From Hortaea werneckii (taxonomy: Eukaryota > Ascomycota > Dothideomycetes > Mycosphaerellales > Teratosphaeriaceae), in contig JBAOKB010000011.1 in the NCBI GenBank assembly GCA_037044905.1, positions 1-64,000 of the forward strand: 64,000 nt of DNA. The letters are read 5' to 3'. Below are positions 20,135 to 30,516 of this stretch, piece by piece. Each line of letters opens with the position of its first letter. The first letter of the stretch is position 1. Made by a program: the position numbers and the translations under genes. The notes beneath the pieces are model-generated. The model ran no database searches and was not told the origin of the DNA. It was given only the letters and a program-made list of their open reading frames with translations.

Positions 20135-20541
20135 GGTTGTTGTTGATTTGTAGGTGTTGCCAGTATGGTGTATTGATTTGAGTGATGGTACACCGGGCAG
20201 TGGTCTGGATGCCGATGGACGGTGGATGGCAAAGTGAAGAATATATTAATGTTCTGGAGTGAGGCAAAGACGGCCTAGGAGAGGAGGTGCGCACCAGAAG
20301 GAAGGAGCGACCTGGGTTTTCTTATAGTAGCAAGATGCCATACCATACCCGATTGACTTGGACATACCTCACCCAGGTACTGATCTTTTCACACAAAAAA
20401 GCTCCGCAGTACATCATCCAGCTGTCAATCAACAACCGCACGATCCAACAGATATCTAAACACCTACACCATCTACGTCATATTCCCCCTTCTGACAGCC
20501 AGACGAAGCAAACCAAGCATTCCGCCCCCACACGGTCAAAC
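20135..20541. other. Upstream region of secreted protein gene
   Basis: Promoter side of the minus-strand secreted protein; includes an AT-rich motif (aatatattaatg) near 20240. Nothing else is seen. Confidence 0.4.
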
Positions 20542-20718
20542 ATGGCATTCTCGTGGGCTAGGATCTGGGGGAAGAGGAAGCCCAGAGCCTTAAGCGTCCA
20601 TTGGTTACCAACGGAACGACGCCAAGATCATGTATCCTCGCGTTATGCAGATCTTGAAACAGACGAGTGGAGGAGGTCGTCCTCCTCGGAGGCTCGGGAG
20701 GGCAGATCAACCTCGTAA
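20542..20718 (+). CDS. Possible small hypothetical gene (first exon?)
   Basis: 58 codons from MAFSWARIWGKRKPRAL, Arg/Ser-rich. A GTAAGC donor overlaps the stop (TCGTAAGC). Splicing to an acceptor near 20751 would continue with ERSFVAKDVWRCV then stop, but the intron would be only about 39 nt, shorter than the others in this window. Low confidence. Confidence 0.25.
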   Translation: MAFSWARIWGKRKPRALSVHWLPTERRQDHVSSRYADLETDEWRRSSSSEAREGRSTS

Positions 20719-21270
20719 GCTACGTCACAGTCTTGTGTACAACATGACTGCAGGGAAAGGAGTTTCGTGGCGAAGGACGTCTGGCGGTGTGTATAAAAGA
20801 GATGCCTTGACATGCAGCAACGTGGAATAGTGGAATAGACAAACTGGAGACTGAACTGAATGGAGACAATTCTGCCATGGATCGTGGGCGGTGAAGCCCA
20901 CTTGCAACGACTGGGAGCTGAGGTGCGTCATAATGCGACATTTCCACATCCGTCTCTGCTCGGATGGCATTGGCTCGATTGGATATAGAGGCTCCATTCA
21001 ATAACATCTTCATCATCGGACGAGATTGGAGAATGCATTCACATCAGCTTTGCCCGAAGCTGTGCGTAGAGTCGGTACCTCACTGCCATGGCGGGCACGG
21101 CAATAAGTATACTATCTCTCATCGTCAGAACTCACGAGGTCGAGATGCCCACAGTACTTCGTCACCACGATGATGTGGACCTCGGTAAGCTCCATTTGTA
21201 ATCCAATGGCATCTCCATACTAGCCAATTGCTAGTATGTATATCCACATCCAAGTCGAAGCACTGGAGCT
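20719..21270. other. Intergenic, upstream of iron-type ADH
   Basis: About 550 bp with no supported gene, apart from the possible continuation of the small gene above. Confidence 0.4.
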
Positions 21271-22614
21271 ATGACAAGTCTCAAGGCAACGCGATTCTGT
21301 ACGACAGCAGCCCGCCAACCTTGCACACCGGCCATCTCGACTATCTTACGCTGGCCTTTCATTCCCTCAAATTTGTCCAACCACGAAATCAAGCATCCCT
21401 TCAGCACCCTGAGACCCTCTCATTCTACCTTCAAACCTCAACTCATCCCTCAAAGACGCTACAAAGCAACCATGACAGATTCCTCCCAACGCCCCCTCAG
21501 TGGGTTATGGAAGCCCACCCACCTTCAACGCCTCTACTACGGTCCCGACAGCGTCCAGAAACACCTCCTCGAATGCCTTCCGAAAGACTCCTCCAAAGCC
21601 TTCATCATCACCGGCAACTCCCTCGCAACCAAAACCCCTCTAATCAAGCAAGTCGAGGAAATCCTCGGCTCGAAGCACCTAGCCGGCACCTTCAGCAAGA
21701 TCGGCCAACACGCACCAGTGAAAGAGCTAGACCAAGCAACGGAGATGGTCCTGAACGACCCTAGCATCGACACCATCATCTCCGTCGGCGGCGGGAGCCC
21801 CATCGACTCGGCCAAAGCAATCTCCTACCGTCTCAACGAGCGCAAACCGGGCAACTTCCTCCACCACATCACGATCCCCACCACCCTCAGCGCAGCTGAA
21901 TGCACGCTAGGCGCGGGCTACACGAACTCGAACGGGATGAAAACCGGCGTCGCACATCCCGAACTCGCGCCCCACTGCATCCTCTACGACGCCAAATTCG
22001 CCCTCGAGACTCCCCCCTGGCTATGGATGAGCACGGGTCTGCGCGCCATGGACCACGCGATGGAACTCATGTACCACCCGACGAGCACGGAGATGCCGTG
22101 TCGGTGGATGTGCCTGGCATCGGCGGGGGAATTGTTCAAATGGCTCCCGCGATACAAGAGCAACCCGCAGGACTTAGAAGCGATCACGCGCCTACAGCTC
22201 GCCGCGTTCGGATCCCTAGGCTTCCTCGCATTGAACGTCAAAGGCGGGCTCGGCCTCTCGCATACTTTAGGCTATGCCCTCGGATCACCCTATCAGATCC
22301 CCCACGGTATCACGTCGTGTCTGACGCTGGGTCACGTGATCAAGCTCAAAGCGGAGAGTTCGGGGGAAGATGCTAGGCAGTTGGCGCGGATGGCGCCGTT
22401 TATTGGACTCAGCCAGTCTGGGGACGAGAGGAAAGATGCCGTGGCGGTGGGGGATGCGGTGTTGAGATTGGTGGAGGGTTTGGGGCTTAAGACGACCCTG
22501 ACGGAGAAGGGGGTGGGGAGGGATCAGATTGAGGTTATTACCCGCACGGCGACGCGGGCGGAGAGTGGGCCGTTGTTTGAGAGGGTTAGGGAGTTGGTGG
22601 AGGGTTTGTATTAG
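21271..22614 (+). CDS. Iron-type alcohol dehydrogenase / maleylacetate reductase-like
   Basis: 447 aa, a single exon. The first ~67 residues are Ser/Thr/Arg/Lys-rich and almost free of acids, ending RRYKAT just before a second ATG at 21472, so a mitochondrial presequence (or alternative start) is likely. The enzyme body shows the nucleotide-binding GGGSPIDSAKAIS, TIPTTLSAAECTLGAGYTN, the metal-site region TGLRAMDHAMELMY, and the GLSHTLGYALGSPYQIPHGITSCL motif of the Fe-ADH superfamily. The TIPTT...YTN pattern resembles maleylacetate reductases, which reduce maleylacetate in aromatic ring catabolism. General alcohol dehydrogenase or hydroxyacid-oxoacid transhydrogenase activity is also possible. 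The next gene is an aromatic-acid decarboxylase-like protein, convergent. Confidence 0.85.
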   Translation: MTSLKATRFCTTAARQPCTPAISTILRWPFIPSNLSNHEIKHPFSTLRPSHSTFKPQLIPQRRYKATMTDSSQRPLSGLWKPTHLQRLYYGPDSVQKHLLECLPKDSSKAFIITGNSLATKTPLIKQVEEILGSKHLAGTFSKIGQHAPVKELDQATEMVLNDPSIDTIISVGGGSPIDSAKAISYRLNERKPGNFLHHITIPTTLSAAECTLGAGYTNSNGMKTGVAHPELAPHCILYDAKFALETPPWLWMSTGLRAMDHAMELMYHPTSTEMPCRWMCLASAGELFKWLPRYKSNPQDLEAITRLQLAAFGSLGFLALNVKGGLGLSHTLGYALGSPYQIPHGITSCLTLGHVIKLKAESSGEDARQLARMAPFIGLSQSGDERKDAVAVGDAVLRLVEGLGLKTTLTEKGVGRDQIEVITRTATRAESGPLFERVRELVEGLY

Positions 22615-23135
22615 GTTTATAAGTTTTAATGAGAGGCAATTGACGACTATTCACTGTCCTTCTCTTGGCAGCATCGGGTCTCTATTTGAATTGGCATCGT
22701 CTGGGAACCATGCCGTCGGGTGGCTGCTTGCTTGAAGCTCGGCATGTTGCAGGTTGTGTTGCAATTACTCCGGCGATAATGACTTTGAATGACATTGAGA
22801 GACTTGAGGCTGACGAGCATGGTTGGGGGGACTATATATGGCAGATGGAATGGTGACTTGTGCAGGCGAGGACCCTGGAACAGCCTGTGGAGCAGATCAC
22901 CTTGAAATGTTGATTGAAACGGGCCATTCGGGTGATGTGGAGTATTATTCGTGAAGGAAGAAGATCAGGCCCTCGGTTCCTCCAGACAACAGCAGAATGA
23001 AAAGACGAATAAGGCGCAAAAATATGAGAGATTGCGCAGTTGACTCGGGAAGACATCATATAGCTGTACCGTAGCGATCCAGACATAGCACCGTAGCTCA
23101 CCATCATCAAAGACAAACCCCATAAAATTCCCTGA
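22615..23135. other. Intergenic (convergent 3' flanks)
   Basis: 521 bp between convergent genes; no supported feature. Confidence 0.5.
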
Positions 23136-24170
23136 CTACTTCATCCCAAACAACCTCTCCGCATTCCCATGATACATAGCCTCAATCGCTTCGGCATCAA
23201 ACCCCTCCCTCATCCCCTGATCCATCTGCCCCAACAACATCTCCACCCCATCAGGCTTAGTAAAAGGGAAATCACTCCCATACATGATCCTCTCGGCCTT
23301 CACGCCCACACCCTCCATAAGCCCCCTAATCTGACCCGGGAAGACAAACCCCGCCAGATCGAAGTAGATCTGTCGTTGAAACGCGTCCCGGACTTCGGTC
23401 TCCGCTACGCCTTCCCAGGGTCCCGGGACCAGCTGGCTGAAACCCGTCCAGCGCGAGAGGAGAGGGGGGAAGGCGCCGCCGAGGTGGGGCAGGATGATTT
23501 GCAGGTCCGGACACCGCTTGATGGTCCCGCTCATGAAGAGGTTGGTCAGGACGCGGGCGGTGTCGAAGAAGAATTCGAGCATAGGGTTGGGGTACTTGGA
23601 AGCCAGCGGGGCGGCTTTGATAGGATGTTGTGGGGGATCGGGCTGTGAGGAGGATGGGGAACAGGGACAGGTGGGGGTGGTGGGGTGGATGAAGATGGTG
23701 GCGTGGCGGCGGTTGAGCTCGTCGAAGATCGGGTCGAAGGCTGGGTCCCCAAGGTAGAGACCGTGGCCGTTGGTGAGGAAGCCAAACCCGTCACAGCCGT
23801 CTTTGCTGGCTTGGTCGATTTCCTTGAGGCAGGTCGCCACGTCTGGGATGGGGAGGGAGGCGAAGAAGCCGAAGCGGTCGGGCATTTGGCGTTTTAGGTC
23901 TGCGGCGTAGGAATTACATTGGCGGCTTAGTTTCGCTGCCAGGTCGTTGTCCCCGGGGACGAGATGTGTGCCGGGACTGGAGATCGAGAGGATGGATTTG
24001 CGGATGCCAAGCTTATCCATGAGTTGGAGGTGGGTTTCAGGGCTCCATTCGGGGACAGCAGGCATGCCATCTGGATTCGCATGGCCATGGTTCCGTAAGG
24101 CTTCCTGGTAGAATGGCGGGAGATAATGAGAGTGGACATCAATCTTGTGGGGCATGTTTGAAGAGCCCAT
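23136..24170 (-). CDS. ACMSD-family amidohydrolase (6-methylsalicylate decarboxylase-like)
   Basis: 344 aa from the ATG at 24170, which has a strong context (ACCATGG); the frame is open to 24245. The metal-binding HxH is in KIDVHSHYLPP. Further ligands are FIHPTTP, LPHLGGAFPPL and YGSDFPFT, the standard pattern of the ACMSD/aromatic-acid decarboxylase branch of amidohydrolases. The segments SILSISSPGTHLVPGD, GFFASLPIPDV and MLEFFFDTARVLTNL match the fungal subgroup containing 6-methylsalicylate and related decarboxylases. Non-oxidative decarboxylation of a hydroxybenzoate-type substrate is the best guess. A Pro/Ser-rich loop (TCPCSPSSSQPDPPQ) is inserted after the third ligand. It is divergent from the next amidohydrolase. 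Confidence 0.85.
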   Translation of the reverse strand: MGSSNMPHKIDVHSHYLPPFYQEALRNHGHANPDGMPAVPEWSPETHLQLMDKLGIRKSILSISSPGTHLVPGDNDLAAKLSRQCNSYAADLKRQMPDRFGFFASLPIPDVATCLKEIDQASKDGCDGFGFLTNGHGLYLGDPAFDPIFDELNRRHATIFIHPTTPTCPCSPSSSQPDPPQHPIKAAPLASKYPNPMLEFFFDTARVLTNLFMSGTIKRCPDLQIILPHLGGAFPPLLSRWTGFSQLVPGPWEGVAETEVRDAFQRQIYFDLAGFVFPGQIRGLMEGVGVKAERIMYGSDFPFTKPDGVEMLLGQMDQGMREGFDAEAIEAMYHGNAERLFGMK

Positions 24171-24828
24171 GGTTTCCATCAAGGTGCTGGCGGCGTGTAT
24201 ATTACGAGCGAAATGTTCCCAGTCCACAAAGATCCTAACTGTCACTACGACTCAATGCAGCATCTGGAGTATCTTGAGTCATACATAACCTCACCACTGC
24301 AAGCTATGAAGACAACAGATCAAGATTTAGGGTCCACTCTGCAGTTGAGCTTGTGCCTGCATCACTGGGGATCGATACCGAAAGCAGCAGTTGCACGTTA
24401 CGACACCATCGTTGGCTTTTTTTTTATTTATTTTTTTTGCTTTCTTTAGTCAATGAAAAACACCGAGGGACAGTATAGCATACCGCTCGTTTCGAAGGAC
24501 AAGAGAAGAAATAGAGATCAAGACGTTCTATTGAACCTGGAACGACGAAGTACGCTTCCTGCAGGTAATCCCCATTTTAGCATCGGATCAATGAGTTGAT
24601 TCCCCGCCCCGTTCCGAATGGCACCCCACTTGGAACAGCGATTGACTTCACCTACAGCACGCTTGACCACACGCAGCACTCGAAGGGAAGGGCGCGACCT
24701 TTGTCAGCGATGGAGCTACTCCCGTTGCGAATACGATGTGCTGTAAGAAAGACAGCATTCGCACAGCGTAGGTTTCTGCTCTCCCCATTGTATCCAAATA
24801 ATCTCTCTTCCTGCAAACCAAGTCAGTC
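24171..24828. promoter_or_regulatory. Divergent promoter between two amidohydrolases
   Basis: 658 bp between head-to-head starts. It contains a T-rich tract at 24416-24441, typical of nucleosome-depleted fungal promoters. No specific binding site is assigned. Confidence 0.45.
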
Positions 24829-26312
24829 ATGACATCTTTCCTAATCACCGACGTACGCATCTTCGACGGCGAGAAGGTCATAGCGGAAGCTGGATCAGTC
24901 CTGGTAGAGAACGGCAAGATCACAAAAGTCTCCACCTCCTCGTCCATCCCCTTCGATGGACCAACCTACTCCAAACCAGGCCATACTTTGCTGCCCGGTC
25001 TCATCGACGCTCACATCCACGCCAACAATGGCAACACAGTCGCTCTCCCGCAATCCCTTCGCTTTGGAGTGACAACCGTCTGCGACCTGCATAACGAATA
25101 CTTCAACATCCAAAAACTCCGCCAGCAGATCGAAGGAGGGGACTGTGCGGACCTGAAAACCACCAGCTATGCCGCCACAATCGAGAACGGCTGGCCCATG
25201 TTCGTCGTCCTCGCCCTGCACGACAGCCCGGAAGTACGAGAAGAGATCTCCCACTGGCCCAAACTCACCACCCCGGAAACGGGACGACAATACGTCCAGG
25301 ACCGCGTGAAGGAAAACGTAGATTATATCAAACTCATGCACGAAAGCGGCAAGTTCCTAGGGAAAACGATCGACAAACCCTCCCTGGAACTGCAAAAAGC
25401 CATCATCACCGAAGCACACGCCCACGGCCTGAAAACAATCGCGCACTCGACCTCGCTACAGGACACGCTCGAGATCCTCTCCTGCGGCGTCGACGGACTA
25501 GCACATACTTTTATCGACCAAGCGCCGACGACGGAGCTGATCGAGGCATACAAGAGGAACGACGCGCACTGTAACCCGACGCTGGCGTGTATGGGGTCCG
25601 CGACGACGGAGGGACAGGCGCAGCAGGAGAAGTTCGCGCATGATCCGCGCGTGCGGGAGTTGTTGGGCGAGGAGGAACGCGCGAGGATGTGCGCCTGTAT
25701 GTCGTTTGCGAAGGCGAGCGGGGGGAAAGTCGAGCATGCGTATGAGACGGTGCGACGGTTGAAGGAGGCGGGGGTGCCGGTGATTATGTACGTCTTCTTC
25801 TTTTTCTTTGTTGTTTTCCTCCCCTTTCCCCCCTCCCCCCCCAACCCCACATCCCTCCCCGCTCTCGTCTCTCTCCCTTCTTGGAGCCCCATCGCTCTCC
25901 ATTCTAAACTCCAAAATCCCTGTGATCAACCTTCTTTCAAAGCTGAACGAGCAGATCCCTCAAAGAATCTCCCTCTCAATTTAGAAAGTAACCACTAACC
26001 CTCCTCCTTCCAAACAGCGGTTCCGACTCCGCCGCCCCAGCCGTAGGCACAGCCTGGGGCCTGTCCGCGCACCACGAGCTCTCGCTCTTCGTGCACGAAT
26101 GCGGCTTCACACCCTTGGAAGCCCTGCGCGCCGCGACCTCCCGAACGGCCTCACGGTTCAATTTCCACGACCGGGGGAGGATCCAAGAAGGGCTGCGGGC
26201 GGATCTGATGCTGGTGCAGGGGGATCCGACACGGGAGATTGATCATACGTTGGATTTGAGGGGGGTGTGGACGCGAGGGGAGCTGTGCTCGGTTTATAGG
26301 GGAAGGTTGTGA
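24829..26312 (+). CDS. Imidazolonepropionase-like amidohydrolase, two exons
   Basis: Exons 24829-25787 and 26018-26312 give 417 aa. The 230-nt intron (25788-26017) is the longest in the window; it has GTACGT, a pyrimidine-rich body, a CACTAAC branch site and AACAG. The protein begins with the amidohydrolase beta-sandwich (FLITDVRIFDGEKVIAEAGSVLVENGKI). It has the HxH in PGLIDAHIHANN, a lysine in VDYIKLMHESG suited to carboxylation, histidines in TIAHST and GLAHTF, and the final Asp in GSDSAAP. The C-terminus carries the usual second sandwich strand (DLMLVQGDP). Proteins of this group hydrolyse amides, dipeptides or lactone-like substrates; the natural substrate is unknown. Confidence 0.85.
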
Positions 26313-26503
26313 TTGGCGTGAGGTGGACTATTGGTCAGAGGGAGAGAGAGAGAAAGGGGGTTGGTCTGGTTTAAAAGTTCCCAGGAAAGTTCTAAGGAGG
26401 GAGATATGAAAGGAGGAAAATGTGGGGTTTGTTGCTCTAAGGGTATAACCAACTTAAAAAAAAAAAATCAAAAAGCAAGACGAAGAAGTAAAGAGCAATG
26501 GCT

Positions 26504-28516
26504 TCAATCATCCTTCCGACTCTTCGTGCCCTTCCCACCCATGCCTCTGCTGGACCTCTCTCTCGTCGTAGCGGTATTCTCAGAGAAGCCCGTGGAAGAA
26601 GAGGGAGTAGTGCTAGGTCCAACATGAATAACACTTCCCTTCCGCCCCCTGCTTGACCCATGAGCTTCATCATCTTCCTCCTCCTCATCCCCACCAATTT
26701 CAAACTCATCCGTCATCTCGATCAAGTCCTCCACACCCCTTCCCCTATCCCTCCTGGTCGCAACACCAATCCCACTGTTAGGCCCTCGCACAGAGGCAGA
26801 CTTCTGCCGCCATTGTTGCTGCTGCTGCTCAGCAGATGAAGAACCTTCCATAGCCGTCTTAGCATTAGCCGCGACCTTCCGCATCCACCCTTCAATCGCG
26901 CCACCGACATTCTCCAGATTCATAGGCTGACTCCGGCCCCCGGTAGTCGGTGTGCCGGCCCCGGAAGCAGAAGCTGTAGGAGGATCATCACTGTATCCCG
27001 GCAACTCTGGGGCCAAAAGACCTTGATGACTCCAGTAAGAAGGGGGCGCGACGTCGGGGAGATGTTTGGCGAAGACTTTGTTCAGACCATCCTGAGCGGG
27101 ACCTGGGAAACGAACGTTCCGGTTCATGGTTCCGACTCCGCCGGGACCGGCGAGGTAGGTTGGGAAATAGCCATTTGAGGCGTTACTGTGACGACGGCGG
27201 CCGGCGCCTGGGCGGTGGTGGGAAGAAGCAGTGTCTTGTTGGTAAGGAGAGCCGGGCATGAGATCGGATGTATTTGTATGTTCGCGGGTGAGGTCGAGGG
27301 AGTGAGAAGGTGTCGTGTTGAAATCGGAGTACAGCTGGCTCTTTCGCCGAGCGCGAGGAAAGTACCCAAGCGAACGACGGGACAGGCGTGCGATTTCGGT
27401 GGGCTTTTCTGCGCCTGGAAGTAATACCCAGGAATCATGGAACCAAGGAGGTTCGCTATCCAGACTTGATGCTGCTACGGAAGATGAGGGCCTCCGACCA
27501 GTAGTGTCCGTCGATGCTGAGTTAGTGCGATTGCGAGCATACGCATCGCCGTTGGTAAGGTTACTTTGCTGATGACATGGGACTTCCTCGGCCAGTCCAG
27601 CAGCCAAGGCATCGCTATCAGAGCTGAGTAAGTCTATTGCTTCGGAGCTCTGAACAGGCCTCCCCTTCACGCCACAAGCATCGACGGGCAAAATCAAAGT
27701 CGGGCGACTCTGGATGGTGTCGTTAGGCCACATCCTGTTGGCTTTTCGTAATGTATTGGCACTGCAGTTGTACCTGATCGTGATACCGGGTAGAGTGTCG
27801 TCCTTCGTCACATGATGCACGTATACGAGGGCATCTCGATCTTCATGGTCGCCCGGCGGAGCAGACGCCGCATGATCATCCGAGGTCCTTCGTTTGTGCC
27901 TGCCGAAAGTGTCTGCATAGCTCGTGAGATCTTGGCCTGTCAGCATGGCCTTTCTCTTCTGCGCTCTGAGTGCAGCTATCTGCTCCTCCCGCGTTCCTCC
28001 ACCTATATCCTGCGAGGCGAGGCGCGAGCCAGGCGCTTGCGGACCCCATGCACTGCTTTGCGTGTTGGAGAATAGCTCGTTCCGGAAGCTGCTCAGCGGC
28101 TTCTTTGTCCGTCTCGGTTTATCTTTAGTATCGGCGGCTGCGTCTCCACTGAGCAGGTCGGACGCCATGTTCTGCAGGGTGCTCCAAGAGTTGCCCCATA
28201 GGCCGGCCAAGGGCGACTCGTTCCCCTGCCGTCGCTGTCTGCCGGCGGCATCGGCCCTACCCAGGCTTGAAGTGCCGCTTCTCCCATTCTGAGACCTTCC
28301 ATGGCTCGAAGTCCTTGGGAGTCGCTCGTTCGGGATTGGGCTAACCGCTCGGCTGTCGAATGGTGAAGGAACTGGGGATGCTATCCGTGTGATCGGCGCA
28401 GTCGCCGGGTCATAGTCGACCTCGTCGCCTTCGTCGAGGCCGGAGATGAGGCGTTTGGTCCGTGGGCGCAGGGAAGAGGAGGGAGTTGAGCTGGTCCGCA
28501 CATTGCTGGCGTTCAT
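26504..28516 (-). CDS. Intracellular LysM-domain protein
   Basis: 670 aa, one exon, without a signal peptide or membrane segment. Most of the protein is Ser/Pro/Arg-rich and probably disordered. A single LysM domain lies at about residues 233-278 (HHVTKDDTLPGITIRYN ... TLRKANRMWPNDTI), followed by short motifs such as FFxxP-less acidic SSEAIDLLSSDSDAL. The C-terminal third has a Gln run (AEQQQQQW) and an acidic stretch (GGDEEEEDDEA), then a basic end. Intracellular LysM proteins with this layout occur widely in ascomycetes, unlike the secreted chitin-binding LysM effectors. Function unknown; a scaffold or trafficking role is a guess. Confidence 0.85.
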   Translation of the reverse strand: MNASNVRTSSTPSSSLRPRTKRLISGLDEGDEVDYDPATAPITRIASPVPSPFDSRAVSPIPNERLPRTSSHGRSQNGRSGTSSLGRADAAGRQRRQGNESPLAGLWGNSWSTLQNMASDLLSGDAAADTKDKPRRTKKPLSSFRNELFSNTQSSAWGPQAPGSRLASQDIGGGTREEQIAALRAQKRKAMLTGQDLTSYADTFGRHKRRTSDDHAASAPPGDHEDRDALVYVHHVTKDDTLPGITIRYNCSANTLRKANRMWPNDTIQSRPTLILPVDACGVKGRPVQSSEAIDLLSSDSDALAAGLAEEVPCHQQSNLTNGDAYARNRTNSASTDTTGRRPSSSVAASSLDSEPPWFHDSWVLLPGAEKPTEIARLSRRSLGYFPRARRKSQLYSDFNTTPSHSLDLTREHTNTSDLMPGSPYQQDTASSHHRPGAGRRRHSNASNGYFPTYLAGPGGVGTMNRNVRFPGPAQDGLNKVFAKHLPDVAPPSYWSHQGLLAPELPGYSDDPPTASASGAGTPTTGGRSQPMNLENVGGAIEGWMRKVAANAKTAMEGSSSAEQQQQQWRQKSASVRGPNSGIGVATRRDRGRGVEDLIEMTDEFEIGGDEEEEDDEAHGSSRGRKGSVIHVGPSTTPSSSTGFSENTATTRERSSRGMGGKGTKSRKDD

Positions 28517-30516
28517 CGCCGGCCATGCAGATTACCAGAGTGGGATGGGGTCGAGACGGGAGGCATGTGGAGTTGTTATGGTGCTAAATGTTGATTGCTC
28601 ACGTGATCCTCAAAGTCGCCCGTATACCTCCATCGTTACCGTCCGGACATTCATGCTCTTCTCAATCTGCAGAGTACGCATTATCGGCAAATGAAGTGGC
28701 CGTGTGTAAGGTCCCCAGTCGCAATGTTGTCCCGCGGCAGGGGCTTTCGTCATCGTCTCACCGGAACGTCGGCTGTCGGCTGCATCCGGCGCTACGACAC
28801 GCGTGCTCCACGAGCACTACACTGTGACAATTGCCTATCTTTATATCGTCTATATTATACGTGGCATACTATATCGCAGCTAGAAATTGAGAGAGAGGTC
28901 TCGCCTCATATCTAGACGACAGGACCTCTACTAGAAAGATCTCTACTGTGGACTGTGTATCACTTGTAATCTGCGTCTGTTCCTTTTCCTTTTCTGTCCC
29001 CCCCAAACCCCTTTTTCATCCTTTCTTATTTTTTCTTCTTTTTTTTTTTCCTCTCTCCCTCCTCAGCGGCAAAATCTCCATCCGTGGAATTATTGGTTTC
29101 ACCACAGAGAGGTACTGCTCATTTGAGCTTGAATGATCCAGGCCCCGGTGCATCCATCGCTGCCAAATATTCACATTATCATGCCCGGAGATCCCTTCCC
29201 GGACCAAATCGCCCCTGTGGTGCTGAAGAGTCCTCTGAAGAGTCCGACACTCCTACTTTGGCCAATAGTGCTAGCCCTTGTAGAATTGAGGGGCCCTTGT
29301 TATAATAACTACTCCCGTAGTATCTGAACAACACGAAACCCGCCCGCAAGTACCCTTCTTCTTTCTCTGAATGAATCGATTGAGCGCAAGGTCATGCTGG
29401 AGGCCGATGAGCACTCTTCGGTGTATCGAAGAGCGCACTCAAGATGTACGCTTGCCTCGCCCAACCATCCAGAGCGATTACGCAGCGTGATGCGCAGTCA
29501 ATGGACCGCAATCGGCAATGGCTTGGCTAATGATGTTGGGATGGAGGGCCGTCAAACTCATACTCTCATGCTGAACATCCTATCTGCTGTTCCTTGGCTC
29601 CAGTACAGAGTCAACATACCGTCAAGATGTGCAGCAACGCTGAAGGGGGGCCTTTAAATTCCCCTTTCTTCCAACAGCTGGCATGGAGAGTAGAAGCGAT
29701 CAACGGAGGCATCGCCGCCCATCGGGAGGAAGGACTTTACAGACGGAATCTTCGAATTCTCGTCACATTGACGGCAAAACCTGAACCAATACCACGGCTG
29801 CATTTGCTCGCAGAAACACTATCCCGCACAAAAAATTCTCGCGGTCAATAATGACTCCCTTTCCTGCTCATTTGGGCTTTGCTTCCGGAGAGACCCGCAT
29901 GAGAACAGAAAAGGAAGAGTGTTCCAGTGATAGCGCTCACCCCTCTCTTTGCACATGTCGCTGCGGCTACCGGCATTTTTGAAGATGCGCTCGCGAATTT
30001 TGTCAGGCAGGCTCGCAGACTAGCTGGTGAGCTGCTTGTGCTACCTGCGAAACCAAGAGGCGGGACGTGCACGTGTAGTCTAGGCCGTATATCGTCATCA
30101 CGTGGCGAAGGCCTCTCAAAGCGTAAGTGCTTATCGTGCCTCCTTTCTCCCGTCAGGTAAGGCTGTTACGGCCCTCGCTTTCCCTCTTCAGTCTTCACAG
30201 GGCCAGCCCCGATTGCTCTAGGCTGTGCCAACTTGGTGCCTATCGCTAGGGGTCATGCCTTATACACGACCCTTCCCGCTCATCATTCACATTTGCATTC
30301 ACTGCAGCTCGTGAAGGTTTGACTCACACGGCAGACGCTAGCGCGGACGATCCCGTTCAATCGAGAGAATATATTCGCTCTCTGACCTGCGACTTTTCGT
30401 AGATCTCTCTTCCTTTCTTCAGGCAGCAACTTTGTCAACACCCGACCCCTTGATTCAATCCCCCTATTCCTTGATCCTCTGTCTCGCTCCTCTCGGCCCT
30501 GACATCAGCAACCAGT
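28517..30516. other. Long intergenic region (2 kb)
   Basis: Between divergent genes. It contains T/C-rich tracts (28980-29060, including a run of T) and several short unsupported frames. Pyrimidine-rich sequence at 30395-30500 lies just before the start of the next gene. No RNA gene recognised. Confidence 0.5.
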
